DNA from: Nocardioides daphniae
Lineage (GTDB): Bacteria; Actinomycetota; Actinomycetes; Propionibacteriales; Nocardioidaceae
Direction of reading: 5' to 3'
Assembly (NCBI RefSeq): GCF_004777465.1
Contig: NZ_CP038462.1
Coordinates: 1,550,001 to 1,614,000, forward strand
DNA length: 64,000 bases
Shown here: one piece after another, positions 8,056 through 22,992 of the stretch
How the letters are laid out: each line of letters begins with the position of its first letter
Numbering within the stretch: the first letter of the stretch is position 1
Translations under genes and position numbers: made by a program
The notes under the pieces: generated by a model
Database searches by the model: none
Seen by the model: the letters and a program-made list of their open reading frames with translations, nothing else
Told to the model about the DNA's origin: nothing

Positions 8056-9390
8056 TCAGGCCCCCAGCATCATCTGGCCGCAGACGCGGACCACGTTGCC
8101 GTTGACCGCGGTCGAGCCGGGGGAGGCGTACCAGGCGATCGTCTCGGCGACGTCGACGGGGAGCCCGCCCTGGGACATGGCGTTGAGGCGCTGGCCCACC
8201 TCACGGGTGGCGAACGGGACGGCGGCCGTCATGGCGGTGATGATGAAGCCGGGTGCCACGGCGTTGACGGTGATGCCGTCGGTGAGGTCGTCGGCCAGGT
8301 CCTGGACCCAGCCGATGACGCCGGCCTTGGACGCGGCGTAGTTGGTCTGCCCGACGTTGCCGGCGATGCCCGCGATCGACGAGACGCCGATGATGCGCCC
8401 GTTGGGGTTCACGACACCCTGCGCCAGCAGCTCGCGGGTGATGGTGGCCGGCGCGGTGAGGTTGACGGCGATCACGCTGTTCCAGCGGTCGTCGGCCATG
8501 TTGGCCAGCTTCTTGTCGCGGGTGATGCCGGCGTTGTGGACCACCACGTCGACGCCACCGTGCTCGGTGGCCAGGTGGTGGGCGATGCGCTGCGCGGCGT
8601 CGGGGTGGGTGATGTCGAGCGCCAGGTGGTCCCCGTCGAGCTCTGTCATCAGGGTGACCAGCTCGCTCGCGGCCTGCGGCACGTCGACGCCCACGACCTT
8701 CGCGCCGTCACGGTGCAGCACACGGGCGATCTGCTCGCCGATCCCGCGGCTCGCGCCGGTGACCAGGGCGACCTTGCCCTCGAGCGGGCGGCGCAGGTCG
8801 GGGACCTCGCCGGCCGTCGTACGGTCGCCGATGCCGATGCGCACGACCTGCCCCGAGACGTACGCGGACTTGGGGGAGAGGAAGAAGGAGAGCGTCGAGT
8901 CGGCCGCACGCTCGGCGCCGGGGGCGACGTAGACCAGCTGCGCAGTGCCGCCGCGGCCGATCTCCTTGCCGAGCGAGCGGGTGAAGCCCTCCAGGGCGCG
9001 CTGGGTGATCCGGGCGTCGCCCTCCAGCAGCTCCGGCGGGGTGCCGAGCACGACGACGCGCGGGCACGAGGCCAGGCGGCGCATCACCGGGGTGAAGAAC
9101 TCGCGCAGGGTGACCAGGGTGTCGGGTGTCTCGAGGCCGGTGGCGTCGAAGACGAGGCCCTTGTACGTCGCCCCCTCGGCGTCCTGGTCGGTGGCGGTCA
9201 CCTCGAGCTCCTTGAGCTGCGCGACGAGCTGCGGGGCGAGGCGACCGGCCCCGCCGACGAGCACGGTCCCGTCCACGAACGGAGCACCCTCCGACCAACG
9301 CTCCAGGCGGGTGGGGTTGGGCAGCCCGAGATTCTTGACGAGGAACTTGCCGACGGGCGAGGAGACGAAGCCCTGGTACTTGTCGCTCAT
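8056..9390 (-). CDS. fabG4: 3-oxoacyl-ACP/CoA reductase, high-molecular-weight FabG4 type
   Basis: 444 residues, about 200 longer than ordinary FabG. The N-terminal half is a flavodoxin-like Rossmann domain (FVDGTVLVGGAGRLAPQLVA). The C-terminal half is a classical SDR: VALVTGASRGIGEQIARVL, NAG (VVHNAGITRDKKL), catalytic Ser in ISVSSIAGIAG-like GVSSIAGIAGNVGQ, YAASKAG with Tyr and Lys, and VNAVAPGFI. It reduces 3-oxoacyl thioesters with NADH or NADPH. The ATG at 9390 was chosen because the protein then begins MSDKYQGFVSSPVGKFLVK, the usual family start, and the upstream stretch lies in the divergent promoter. Confidence 0.92.
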   Translation of the reverse strand: MSDKYQGFVSSPVGKFLVKNLGLPNPTRLERWSEGAPFVDGTVLVGGAGRLAPQLVAQLKELEVTATDQDAEGATYKGLVFDATGLETPDTLVTLREFFTPVMRRLASCPRVVVLGTPPELLEGDARITQRALEGFTRSLGKEIGRGGTAQLVYVAPGAERAADSTLSFFLSPKSAYVSGQVVRIGIGDRTTAGEVPDLRRPLEGKVALVTGASRGIGEQIARVLHRDGAKVVGVDVPQAASELVTLMTELDGDHLALDITHPDAAQRIAHHLATEHGGVDVVVHNAGITRDKKLANMADDRWNSVIAVNLTAPATITRELLAQGVVNPNGRIIGVSSIAGIAGNVGQTNYAASKAGVIGWVQDLADDLTDGITVNAVAPGFIITAMTAAVPFATREVGQRLNAMSQGGLPVDVAETIAWYASPGSTAVNGNVVRVCGQMMLGA

Positions 9391-9480
9391 GGGGTCCTCC
9401 GAGGAAGGTGACGTGGGACGGTGTGGGTGACGCGGCGCACGTGCTCCGGTCATGGACACGGCGCGGTGCTCACAGCCAGT

Positions 9481-9500
9481 GTGTAACTGTAGGTGTAACT
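9481..9500. promoter_or_regulatory. Direct repeat GTGTAACT in the fabG4/fadA2 divergent promoter
   Basis: GTGTAACT occurs at 9481-9488 and again at 9493-9500 (12-bp period), near the middle of the 198-bp region between divergent fabG4 and fadA2. Half-sites one helical turn apart in direct orientation are typical of OmpR-type response regulators, or of two AraC/TetR half-sites. The binding protein cannot be named from sequence. Confidence 0.4.
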
Positions 9501-9588
9501 CGTAGTTCCAGCCGGGCCGTCCACCATGTGTGACGACGCCGGGCGGACGCAAGACCTGAACCAGCAGAGCTGAACAAGGAGACACGTG

Positions 9589-10869
9589 ATGCAGGCCCAG
9601 ACCCGCCGCGTTGCCGTCATCGGCGGCAACCGGATCCCCTTCGCCCGGTCCAACACCGTCTACGCCGGCGTCTCCAACCAGGAGATGCTGACGGCGGCCA
9701 TCGACGGGCTCGTCACCCGCTTCGGGCTCGAGGGCCAGCGCGTCGGCGAGGTCGTGGCGGGTGCGGTGCTCAAGCACGCCCGCGACTTCAACCTCACCCG
9801 TGAGAGCGTGCTCGGCTCCAAGCTCAGCCCGGAGACCCCTGCGACCGACATCCAGCAGGCCTGCGGCACGGGCCTCCAGGCGGTCATCCAGGTCGCCAAC
9901 AAGATCGCGCTCGGTCAGATCGACGTCGGCATCGCCGGCGGCTCGGACACCACGTCCGACGCCCCGGTCGCCATCAGCGACAAGCTGCGCAAGAAGCTCA
10001 TGAAGGTCAACACCGCCAAGGACACCAAGTCCAAGCTGCTGGCCCTGGGCCAGATCCGCCCGGGCGACATCGGCCTCGAGGTCCCGCAGAACTCCGAGCC
10101 CCGCACCCGGCTCTCGATGGGTGAGCACCAAGCGCTGACCGCGCTGGAGTGGAAGATCAGCCGCGAGGACCAGGACGAGCTGGCCGCCCGCTCCCACCAG
10201 AACCTCGCCCGCTCGTGGGAGGAGGGCTTCCACGACGACCTCGTGACCCCGTTCCGCGGCGTCGAGCGCGACACCAACATGCGTGCCGACTCGACCGTCG
10301 AGAAGCTGGCCAAGCTGAAGCCGGTCTTCGGCAAGGGCGCGGCCGCCACGATGACCGCGGGCAACTCGACGCCGCTCTCCGACGGCGCCTCAGCGGTGCT
10401 GCTGGCCTCCGAGGAGTGGGCGGCCGAGCGCGGCCTGCCCGTGCTCGCGTACATCACGGCGTACGAGACGGCGGCCGTCGACTACGTCAACGGCAACGAG
10501 GGCCTTCTGATGGCACCCGCCTACGCCGTGCCCCGCATGCTCGAGCGTGAGGGCCTCAAGCTGCAGGACTTCGACTTCTACGAGATCCACGAGGCATTCG
10601 CGTCCCAGGTCCTCTCGACGCTGAAGGCGTGGGAGTCGCCGGTCTTCTGCTCCGAGCGCCTCGGCCTCGACGCCCCGCTGGGTGCGATCGACCGCGACAA
10701 GCTCAACGTCAACGGCTCCTCGCTGGCCGCGGCGCACCCGTTCGCCGCGACCGGCGGTCGCATCGTCCCGGTGCTGGCCAAGCTGCTCGACGCGAAGGGA
10801 TCCGGTCGTGGCCTGATCTCGATCTGCGCCGCCGGTGGTCAGGGCGTGGTGGCCATCCTCGAGAAGTGA
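9589..10869 (+). CDS. fadA2: Acetyl-CoA acetyltransferase / 3-ketoacyl-CoA thiolase (FadA2/FadI type)
   Basis: 426 residues from the ATG at 9589, which follows AAGGAG by 7 nt; the GTG directly before it is less well spaced. Thiolase features: nucleophilic Cys in IQQACGTGLQAV, NGNEGLLMAPAYAVPRMLER, EIHEAFASQVLSTLKAW, NVNGSSLAAAHPFAATGGR and the second active-site Cys in ISICAAGGQGVV. The pattern HPFAATG rather than GHPxGxTG and the ADSTVEKLAKLKPVFG segment are those of the FadI/FadA2 branch. Divergent from fabG4-htdX, suggesting a shared role in acyl-CoA elongation or breakdown. Confidence 0.92.
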   Translation: MQAQTRRVAVIGGNRIPFARSNTVYAGVSNQEMLTAAIDGLVTRFGLEGQRVGEVVAGAVLKHARDFNLTRESVLGSKLSPETPATDIQQACGTGLQAVIQVANKIALGQIDVGIAGGSDTTSDAPVAISDKLRKKLMKVNTAKDTKSKLLALGQIRPGDIGLEVPQNSEPRTRLSMGEHQALTALEWKISREDQDELAARSHQNLARSWEEGFHDDLVTPFRGVERDTNMRADSTVEKLAKLKPVFGKGAAATMTAGNSTPLSDGASAVLLASEEWAAERGLPVLAYITAYETAAVDYVNGNEGLLMAPAYAVPRMLEREGLKLQDFDFYEIHEAFASQVLSTLKAWESPVFCSERLGLDAPLGAIDRDKLNVNGSSLAAAHPFAATGGRIVPVLAKLLDAKGSGRGLISICAAGGQGVVAILEK

Positions 10870-10913
10870 GCACGTCGGTGTGAAGTGACGCCGGGGAGGG
10901 AACGCTCCCCGTC

Positions 10914-13364
<2,451 letters not shown>

Positions 13365-13368
<4 letters not shown>

Positions 13369-14654
13369 GCCTGCTGATCAAGGGGGCCGCGCTGTTCGGC
13401 ACCGAGACCGCTGACCTGCTCGTCGTCGACGGCCGCATCGCCGCCGTGGGCGCCGACGCCGCGTCGCAGGCGCCCTCGGGCACCGAGACGCTGGACGCCG
13501 ACGGCCTGGTCGCCCTCCCGGGGCTGGTCGACCTGCACACCCACCTGCGCCAGCCCGGTCGCGAGGACGCCGAGACGGTGCTCACCGGGTCGCAGGCCGC
13601 CGCGGTCGGCGGCTACACCGCCGTGCTCGCGATGGCCAACACCACCCCGGTGACCGACACCGCCGAGGCCGCCCTGCGCGTGTGGGAGCTCGGTCGCGAG
13701 GCCGGCCTCGTCGACGTGCAGCCGGTCGGCGCGGTCACCAAGGGGCTCGCCGGTGAGGAGCTCGCCGAGCTCGGGCTGATGGCCCGCTCGGCCGCGCAGG
13801 TCCGGGTCTTCTCCGACGACGGCAAGTGCGTCCACGACGCCCGTGTGATGCGCCGGGCCCTGGAGTACGCGAAGGCCTTCGGCGGCGTCGTCTCCCAGCA
13901 CTCCCAGGACCCGGTGCTGGCCGGTCCCTCCGCCTGCTGCCACGAGGGCGAGGTCTCGGGGCGTCTCGGACTGCCCGGGTGGCCCGGGATCGCCGAGGAG
14001 GTCATCGTCGCCCGCGACGTCATGCTGGCCAAGCACACCGGCTCGCGCATCCACGTCGCCCACGTCTCCTCGGCCGGCTCGATCGAGGTGATCCGCTGGG
14101 CCAAGGCGCAGGGGATCGACGTCACCTGCGAGGTGACGCCGCACCACCTCATCCTCACCACCGACCTGCTCACCGGCTACGACCCGGTCTTCAAGGTCAA
14201 CCCGCCGCTGCGCCCTACCGAGGACGTGATGGCCCTGCGCGAGGCGCTCGCCGACGGCACCATCGACGCGGTCGCCACCGACCACGCGCCACACGCCCGG
14301 CACGACAAGGAGCACGCCTTCGTCGACGCGGCGTTCGGCATGCTCGGCCTCGAGACCGCGCTGGGTGTGGTCCGCACGGCGATGGACGACGAGTTCGACT
14401 GGAACGACATCGCCCGGGTCATGTCCCGCACGCCGGCCCGGATCGCCGGGCTGGAGGAGCACGGTGGCCAGCTGGCCCCCGGCGAGGCCGCCCACGTGAC
14501 GCTCGTCGACCCGACCGCGACGGTCACCGTCGACCGGGCCGCCTCGGTCTCGCTCTCGCGCAACAACCCGTGGCACGGTCACGAGCTGACCTCGCGCGTG
14601 GTGCACACGGTCTTCGGCGGCAAGGTCACCGTGCGCGACGGCGCCCTGGCCTGA
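13365..14654 (+). CDS. pyrC: Dihydroorotase
   Basis: 429 residues, type I amidohydrolase cyclising carbamoyl aspartate. The metal motif [10 protein letters not shown] is near residue 55; further ligands are in [22 protein letters not shown] and [14 protein letters not shown]. The GTG at 13365 overlaps the pyrB stop (GTGA), which fixes the start. Last gene of the first pyr block. Confidence 0.96.
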
Positions 14655-14662
14655 GGCTGGTC

Positions 14663-15028
14663 GTGGCCGGGGAGCGGACCGTCGAGGAGCTCTTCGAGGG
14701 TCATCCGCGCAGTCTTGAGCTCTGCCGAGCCGTCGAGGAGGCCGTGGGCGCCGTCGGCGACAGCACCGTGACCGTGGGGCGCAGCCAGGTCGCCTTCCGG
14801 CGGCGCCGCGGGTTCGCGTACGTCTGGCGTCCCGGGCAGTACGTGCGCAGCGACGTCCCGGCAATGCTGTCCCTCGCCCTCCCGCACCGGATCGACTCCC
14901 CGCGCTTCAAGGAGGTCGTCCACCCCTCGCCCGGGGTGTGGATGCACCACCTCGAGCTGCACGAGGTCGCCGAGGTCGACGCCGAGGTACGCGGGTGGCT
15001 GCGCGAGGCGTACGAGCACGCTGGTTGA
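14663..15028 (+). CDS. DUF5655 domain protein
   Basis: 121 residues. The sequence VAFRRRRGFAYVWRP, LALPHRIDSPRFKEVVHPSP and WLREAYEHAG fits DUF5655, a small alpha/beta domain of unknown function (nucleotide handling has been proposed for relatives; not shown). The GTG at 14663 lies 8 nt after the pyrC stop, so it may be read through from the pyr operon. Confidence 0.7.
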   Translation: MAGERTVEELFEGHPRSLELCRAVEEAVGAVGDSTVTVGRSQVAFRRRRGFAYVWRPGQYVRSDVPAMLSLALPHRIDSPRFKEVVHPSPGVWMHHLELHEVAEVDAEVRGWLREAYEHAG

Positions 15029-15067
15029 CGGTGGTGCGGGACCACACGTCGGGGGCAGGATGGGGCG

Positions 15068-15967
15068 ATGCGCATCGGACAGCAGGTCTCCCGCTTCACC
15101 TGGCCCGGCTCGCCGGCCTCCATCGGCCCCACCTTCGCCTCGATCGCCCGCTGGTCGGAGGCGGCCGGGTCGGAGAGCCTGTGGGTGATGGACCACTTCT
15201 GGCAGATCGCCCAGATCGGCCCGCCCGAGGAGGAGATGCTCGAGGCCTACACGACGCTCGGCTTCGCCGCCGGCGTCACCTCCCGCCTCGAGCTCGGCGC
15301 GATGGTCACCGCGGCGACGGTGCGCAACCCGGCGCTGCTCGTCAAGACGGTCACGACGCTCGACGTGCTCTCCGGCGGTCGCGCCTGGCTCGGCATCGGG
15401 GCGGCCTGGTTCGAGGAGGAGAACCGCGGCTACGGTCTCGACTTCCCGACGACCGCGGAGCGCTTCGTACGCCTCGAGGACACCCTGCGCCTGGCGAAGC
15501 AGATGTGGGCCGGTGACGACTCGCCCTTCGAGGGGGAGGGGTTCACGGCTCCGCGTCCGCTCAACGTGCCGCAGCCGGTGCGGACCCCGCCGATCCTGAT
15601 CGGCGGCGTGGGGGAGCGCAAGACCCTGCGCTTCGTGGCGAAGTATGCCGACGCCACCAACATCTTCGACGGCGGGCCCGAGTTCGTGGCGCAGAAGCTC
15701 GGCGTGCTGCGCGAGCACTGCGACGCGGAGGGGCGCGACTACGACTCGATCCGCAAGACGGTGCTCACCCGGATCAGCCTCAGCGAGCGGAGTGGGGAGA
15801 AGGTCCCCTCGGGTGAGGAGGCGATGAGCGTCGACCAGGCCCTCGACAAGGTCGGCGCGCTGGCAGCCGTCGGCGTGGACACCGCGATCATCGGCATGGG
15901 CAACGACACCGACGAGGCGGCCTACGAGCTGCTGGGGCAGCTGGTGGAGCACGCCGCTTCGATCTGA
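15068..15967 (+). CDS. LLM-class F420-dependent oxidoreductase
   Basis: 299 residues of the luciferase-like TIM-barrel family. SLWVMDHFWQ near residue 38, the LELGAMVTAATVRNPALLVK strand-loop and SGGRAWLGIGAAWFEEE are typical of F420-binding members of actinobacteria, where FMN or F420 serves as hydride carrier. Substrate unknown. It sits 39 nt after the DUF5655 gene, between the two pyrimidine blocks, with no visible link to that pathway. Confidence 0.85.
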   Translation: MRIGQQVSRFTWPGSPASIGPTFASIARWSEAAGSESLWVMDHFWQIAQIGPPEEEMLEAYTTLGFAAGVTSRLELGAMVTAATVRNPALLVKTVTTLDVLSGGRAWLGIGAAWFEEENRGYGLDFPTTAERFVRLEDTLRLAKQMWAGDDSPFEGEGFTAPRPLNVPQPVRTPPILIGGVGERKTLRFVAKYADATNIFDGGPEFVAQKLGVLREHCDAEGRDYDSIRKTVLTRISLSERSGEKVPSGEEAMSVDQALDKVGALAAVGVDTAIIGMGNDTDEAAYELLGQLVEHAASI

Positions 15968-15994
15968 GGCTGCGCCCACCCTGAGCTCAGGACA

Positions 15995-16041
15995 AGGCAG
16001 CCCAGGCCAGGCAGCTCAGGCCAGGCAGCTCAGGCCAGGCC
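15995..16041. repeat. Short tandem repeat, about three copies of a 14-mer
   Basis: The unit GCAGCTCAGGCCAG (first copy GCAGCCCAGGCCAG) is repeated head to tail in the 62-bp gap between the convergent LLM and CoA-transferase genes and runs into the last codons of the latter. No hairpin or gene function is apparent. Confidence 0.75.
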
Positions 16042-17259
16042 CAGCGCCGCCGCCTCCTCGCGCAGCTCGTCGCGCACGTCGGGGTGCGCGGCGTACGAGA
16101 TGAGGTTGGCGGCCTGCTCCTTCTCGCTGCGTCCGGCCAGCCGGGCGAGCCCCTGCTCGGTCACCACCGCGCTGTGCTGGAACGAGGTGACCGGCTCGTC
16201 GATGAGCGGCACGATCGTGGAGACGTCGGCCCTGGGGTGCCAGCTGCGCAGGGCCATGAAGGCCTGACCGCCCGGTGAGTGGGTCGCGCCGACGGTGAAG
16301 TCGGTCTGTCCGCCGAAGCCGCTGTAGATCCGGGCCTTGATGCGCGAGGCGTTGGCCTGGTCGAAGAGGTCGACCTGCAGCGCGGTGTTGACCGAGGTCA
16401 TCGCGGGCTGCCGGGCGATCAGCGCAGGGGCGTTGGTCACCTCGGTGCGCCGCAGCCGCACCCGGGGGTTGCGGTCGAGCCAGGCGTACAGCTCTTCGCT
16501 GCCGAAGACGAAGGAGGTGACGATCTCGACCTCGGGGTCGAGCACGCCGCGGCGCTCCAGCGCCAGCACGCCGTCGGAGAACATCTCCGTCCAGATCCGC
16601 AGGTCCCGGCGGTCGGTCAGCCGGGCCACCGTCGCGTCGGGCACCTCGCCGATCCCGGCCTGCAACGTCGAGCCGTCGCGCACCTCGTGCGCCACCCGGG
16701 CGCCGATCTCGGCCGCGTCCTCGCCGGGCTCCGCCGCCGCGTGCGAGGCGAGCGGCTCGTCCACCTCGACGCCGAGGTCGACGGCGTCGAGGTCGATCTC
16801 GGCGTCGCCGAAGGTCCACGGCATGCGCGGGTTCATCTGGGCGACCACCAGGGCACCCCGGGCCCGTGCCGCCTCGATGGCGGCCGGCAGCACGTTGACC
16901 TCCAGGCCCAGGGACACCTTCCCGTCACGCGGCAGCGTGGTGTGCACGACCACCACGTCGGGCGCGAGGGAGGAGGAGTAGAGCGTCGGCACCGTCGAGA
17001 GCCGGGCCGGCACGTAGACCAGCCGCGGGTGACGTCGTACGCCCGGACCCACGAAGCAGGTCTCTGGCATGACGCCGTCGTGGAGGTCGAGCCCGGGCTG
17101 CAGGTTGAGGCCGTGGAGCCGGACCCGTTCGAGGGCGCCGAGCACCGGGGCGAGGACGGTGTGCGGCGTGGCGAAGTTGCCGCTGCACACGACCCGGACC
17201 TCCTCGGAGCCCAGCGGCGCGACGTGACGGGTGAGCTCCTCCAGCGTGACGGTCAGCAC
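16030..17259 (-). CDS. Acetyl-CoA hydrolase / 4-hydroxybutyrate-type CoA-transferase
   Basis: 409 residues of the AcH/CoA-transferase family. LHDGVMPETCFVGPGVRRHP and STLQAGIGEVPDA near residue 215 are characteristic; the catalytic Glu of the family falls in the TEMFSDG or SEELYAW region, which I could not settle by eye. RIYSGFGGQTDFTVGATHS and the C-terminal VTEQGLARLAGRS are strong family marks. It moves CoA between acetyl-CoA and another acid, or hydrolyses it. GTG at 17259 with AAGGTGG upstream. Encoded against the pyr genes, between pyrC and carA. Confidence 0.85.
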   Translation of the reverse strand: MLTVTLEELTRHVAPLGSEEVRVVCSGNFATPHTVLAPVLGALERVRLHGLNLQPGLDLHDGVMPETCFVGPGVRRHPRLVYVPARLSTVPTLYSSSLAPDVVVVHTTLPRDGKVSLGLEVNVLPAAIEAARARGALVVAQMNPRMPWTFGDAEIDLDAVDLGVEVDEPLASHAAAEPGEDAAEIGARVAHEVRDGSTLQAGIGEVPDATVARLTDRRDLRIWTEMFSDGVLALERRGVLDPEVEIVTSFVFGSEELYAWLDRNPRVRLRRTEVTNAPALIARQPAMTSVNTALQVDLFDQANASRIKARIYSGFGGQTDFTVGATHSPGGQAFMALRSWHPRADVSTIVPLIDEPVTSFQHSAVVTEQGLARLAGRSEKEQAANLISYAAHPDVRDELREEAAALGLA

Positions 17260-17386
17260 GGGTCCACCTTGGCACGTCGGGCCGCTCGCCGCTGGCGCTT
17301 CGCGACGCGCGAGGTGTGGTCGAGCCCACGCGCCGGCACCGCGGTCCACCCGCGGTGGCGGCGTCGGGGGAGCGGCCCGGCGCTGG

Positions 17387-17392
17387 TAGGGT
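17387..17392 (+). promoter_or_regulatory. -10 element TAGGGT of the carA operon
   Basis: Context GCTGGTAGGGT matches the pyrR promoter GCTGGTAGTCT. The start would be near 17399, about 22 nt ahead of the PyrR hairpin. Confidence 0.5.
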
Positions 17393-17407
17393 TCGAGGCG
17401 CTCACAC

Positions 17408-17446
17408 ATCCTTTAACGATCCGTCCTGTGAGGCGGAGAAGGAGGT
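17408..17446 (+). promoter_or_regulatory. PyrR-binding RNA leader upstream of carA
   Basis: Same element as upstream of pyrR: ATCCTTTAACGATCCG leads into the hairpin CCGTCCTGTGAGGCGG (17421-17436) and AAGGAGGT (17439-17446). Over 39 positions it differs from the pyrR copy by a single base (ACGAT versus ACGAG). The GTG of carA is 5 nt downstream, so PyrR binding should mask the ribosome site. Confidence 0.88.
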
Positions 17447-17451
17447 CAGGC

Positions 17452-18589
17452 GTGCCGCTGCATGCCCCCAAGCCCGCGCTCCTCGTGCTCGAGGACGGAC
17501 GCGTCTTCCACGGTGAGTCCTTCGGTGCCGAAGGTGAGACCTTCGGCGAAGCAGTCTTCTCGACCGGCATGACCGGCTACCAGGAGACCCTGACGGACCC
17601 GTCCTACCACCGCCAGGTCGTCGTCATGACGGCCCCGCACGTCGGCAACACCGGCATGAACGACGAGGACCCGGAGTCCTCGCGCATCTGGGTGGCCGGC
17701 TACGTCGTCCGCGACCCTGCCCGCGTGCCCTCCAACTGGCGCTCCCGGCGCACCCTCGACGACGAGCTGCGCGCGCAGGGCGTCGTCGGCATCTCCGGCG
17801 TCGACACCCGCGCCCTCACCCGCCACCTGCGTGAGCGTGGCGCGATGCGCGTCGGCATCTCCACCGTCGAGAGCGACCCCGAGGCGCTGCTGGCCAAGGT
17901 GACCGCGGCCGCCGAGATGACCGGCGCCAACCTCTCCGCGGCCGTCTCGACCTCCGAGGCGTACGTCGTCCCGGCCGTCGGCGACAAGAAGTTCACCGTC
18001 GCCGCCGTCGACCTGGGCCTCAAGGCCAACACCCGCGGATGATGGCCGAGCGCGGCATCGAGGTGCACGTGCTGCCGCCACCGCGACGATCGAGGAGGTG
18101 GAGGCGGTCGAGCCCGACGGCCTCTTCTTCTCCAACGGACCGGGTGACCGGCGGCGCCACACCGCGCAGGTCGAGCTGCTCAAGAGCGCCCTGGCCGACG
18201 GCATCCCCTACTTCGGGATCTGCTTCGGCAACCAGCTCTTCGGCCGCGCGCTCGGCTTCGGCACCTACAAGCTGAAGTACGGCCACCGCGGCATCAATCA
18301 GCCGGTGATGGACCGCACCACCGGCAAGGTCGAGGTCACCGCGCACAACCACGGATTCGCCGTCGACGCCCCGCTGGAGGGCTCCACCGAGACACCGTTC
18401 GGCACCGCGACCGTCTCCCACGTCTGCCTCAACGACGACGTGGTCGAGGGCCTCGAGCTGCGCGACGCGGAGGGCAACCTCACGTCGTTCTCCGTCCAGT
18501 ACCACCCCGAGGCCGCGGCCGGGCCGCACGACGCCGCATACCTGTTCGACCGTTTCTGCCAGCTGATGGCCAGCAACAAGGAGGCCTGA
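17452..18589 (+). CDS. carA: Carbamoyl-phosphate synthase small (glutaminase) chain, frameshifted in this sequence
   Basis: Glutaminase subunit feeding ammonia to CarB. The N-terminal half includes [20 protein letters not shown] and [15 protein letters not shown]. The glutaminase half has the nucleophile Cys in [23 protein letters not shown] and the His/Glu pair in [12 protein letters not shown]. The frame breaks near 18032-18034 (one C missing) and 18077 (one G missing); with both added the protein is about 379 residues, normal for CarA. The expected SNGPGDP is read SNGPGDRRR at 18134-18158, suggesting a further compensating pair of errors there. GTG start set by the leader. Three bases separate it from carB. 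Confidence 0.93.
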
Positions 18590-18592
18590 GAA

Positions 18593-21903
<3,311 letters not shown>

Positions 21904-21907
<4 letters not shown>

Positions 21908-22992
21908 GCTCCACCGGGAGTCTCGCGGGGCTGGGGCAGAAGGCGTACGACCAGCTCTTCAAGCAGGTCCTGACCCGCACCGACCCCGAGTGGATCCACC
22001 ACCGGGCCTTCTCGGCAATCCGTGCCGCCCGCCCGCTCACCGAGCGGGTGGTCGGCGCGGGTGCTGCGCGCGTCGGCCAGCCGGTCGAGGCGATGGGGAT
22101 CCGCTTCCCGCACGCGCTCGGCCTGGCGGCAGGCTTCGACAAGAACGCGGTCGGCATCGACGCGTTGGCCGGCCTCGGCTTCGGCCACGTGGAGATCGGC
22201 ACCGTCACGGGGGAGCCGCAGCCCGGCAACCCCACGCCCCGGCTCTTCCGGCTGCCCGAGGACCGGGCGATCGTCAACCGGATGGGGTTCAACAACGACG
22301 GCGCCGAGGCAGTCGCCCGTCGGCTCGCCGCGCGCGCCGCCTCAGGCCGGGCCTCCGACGTGGTGCTCGGCGTCAACATCGGCAAGACGAAGGTCGTTCC
22401 GGAGTCCGAGGCGGTCGCCGACTACGAGAAGTCGACCGGCCTGCTCGCCCCGCACGCCGACTACCTGGTCGTCAACGTCTCCTCGCCCAACACCCCGGGC
22501 CTGCGTGACCTCCAGGCCGTGGAGAAGCTCGAGCCGCTGCTGCGCGCCGTACGTCGTCGTGCTGACGAGGTCACCGAGCCGCTCGGGCGCAGTCGCGTCC
22601 CGCTGCTGGTCAAGATCGCCCCCGACCTCAGTGACGAGGACGTCCTGGCGGTGGCCGACATGGCCATGGCCGTGGGGCTCGACGGGATCATCGCGACCAA
22701 CACGACGATCAACCGCGAAGGGCTGCGCTCCGACGCCGCCAGGGTGGCCGAGATCGGTGCGGGCGGTCTGTCCGGGTGTCCGCTCACCGAGCGGTCGACG
22801 GCCGTCATGCGGCTGCTGCGCGACCGGGTCGGCCCCGACATGACCCTGGTCGGCGTCGGCGGCATCACCACCGTGGCCGACGCCCTCGACCGGATCGACG
22901 CCGGCGCCACCCTGCTCCAGGGCTACACCGCGTTCATCTACGAGGGTCCGCTGTGGCCCCGCCGGATCGTGAGCGGTCTGGCCCGCGGGTGA
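21904..22992 (+). CDS. pyrD: Dihydroorotate dehydrogenase, quinone type (class 2)
   Basis: 362 residues, FMN enzyme oxidising dihydroorotate and reducing quinone. N-terminal helical membrane-association segment ([22 protein letters not shown]), [16 protein letters not shown], the substrate segment [10 protein letters not shown], the class 2 catalytic Ser in [15 protein letters not shown], Lys in [17 protein letters not shown], and GLSG. All orotate-binding Asn are present, so this copy alone can run the pathway. ATGA overlap with carB. Confidence 0.97.

Noticed and set aside
15995..16041. CRISPR-like array
   Set aside because: The units are adjacent with no spacers and only about three copies; no cas genes are near.
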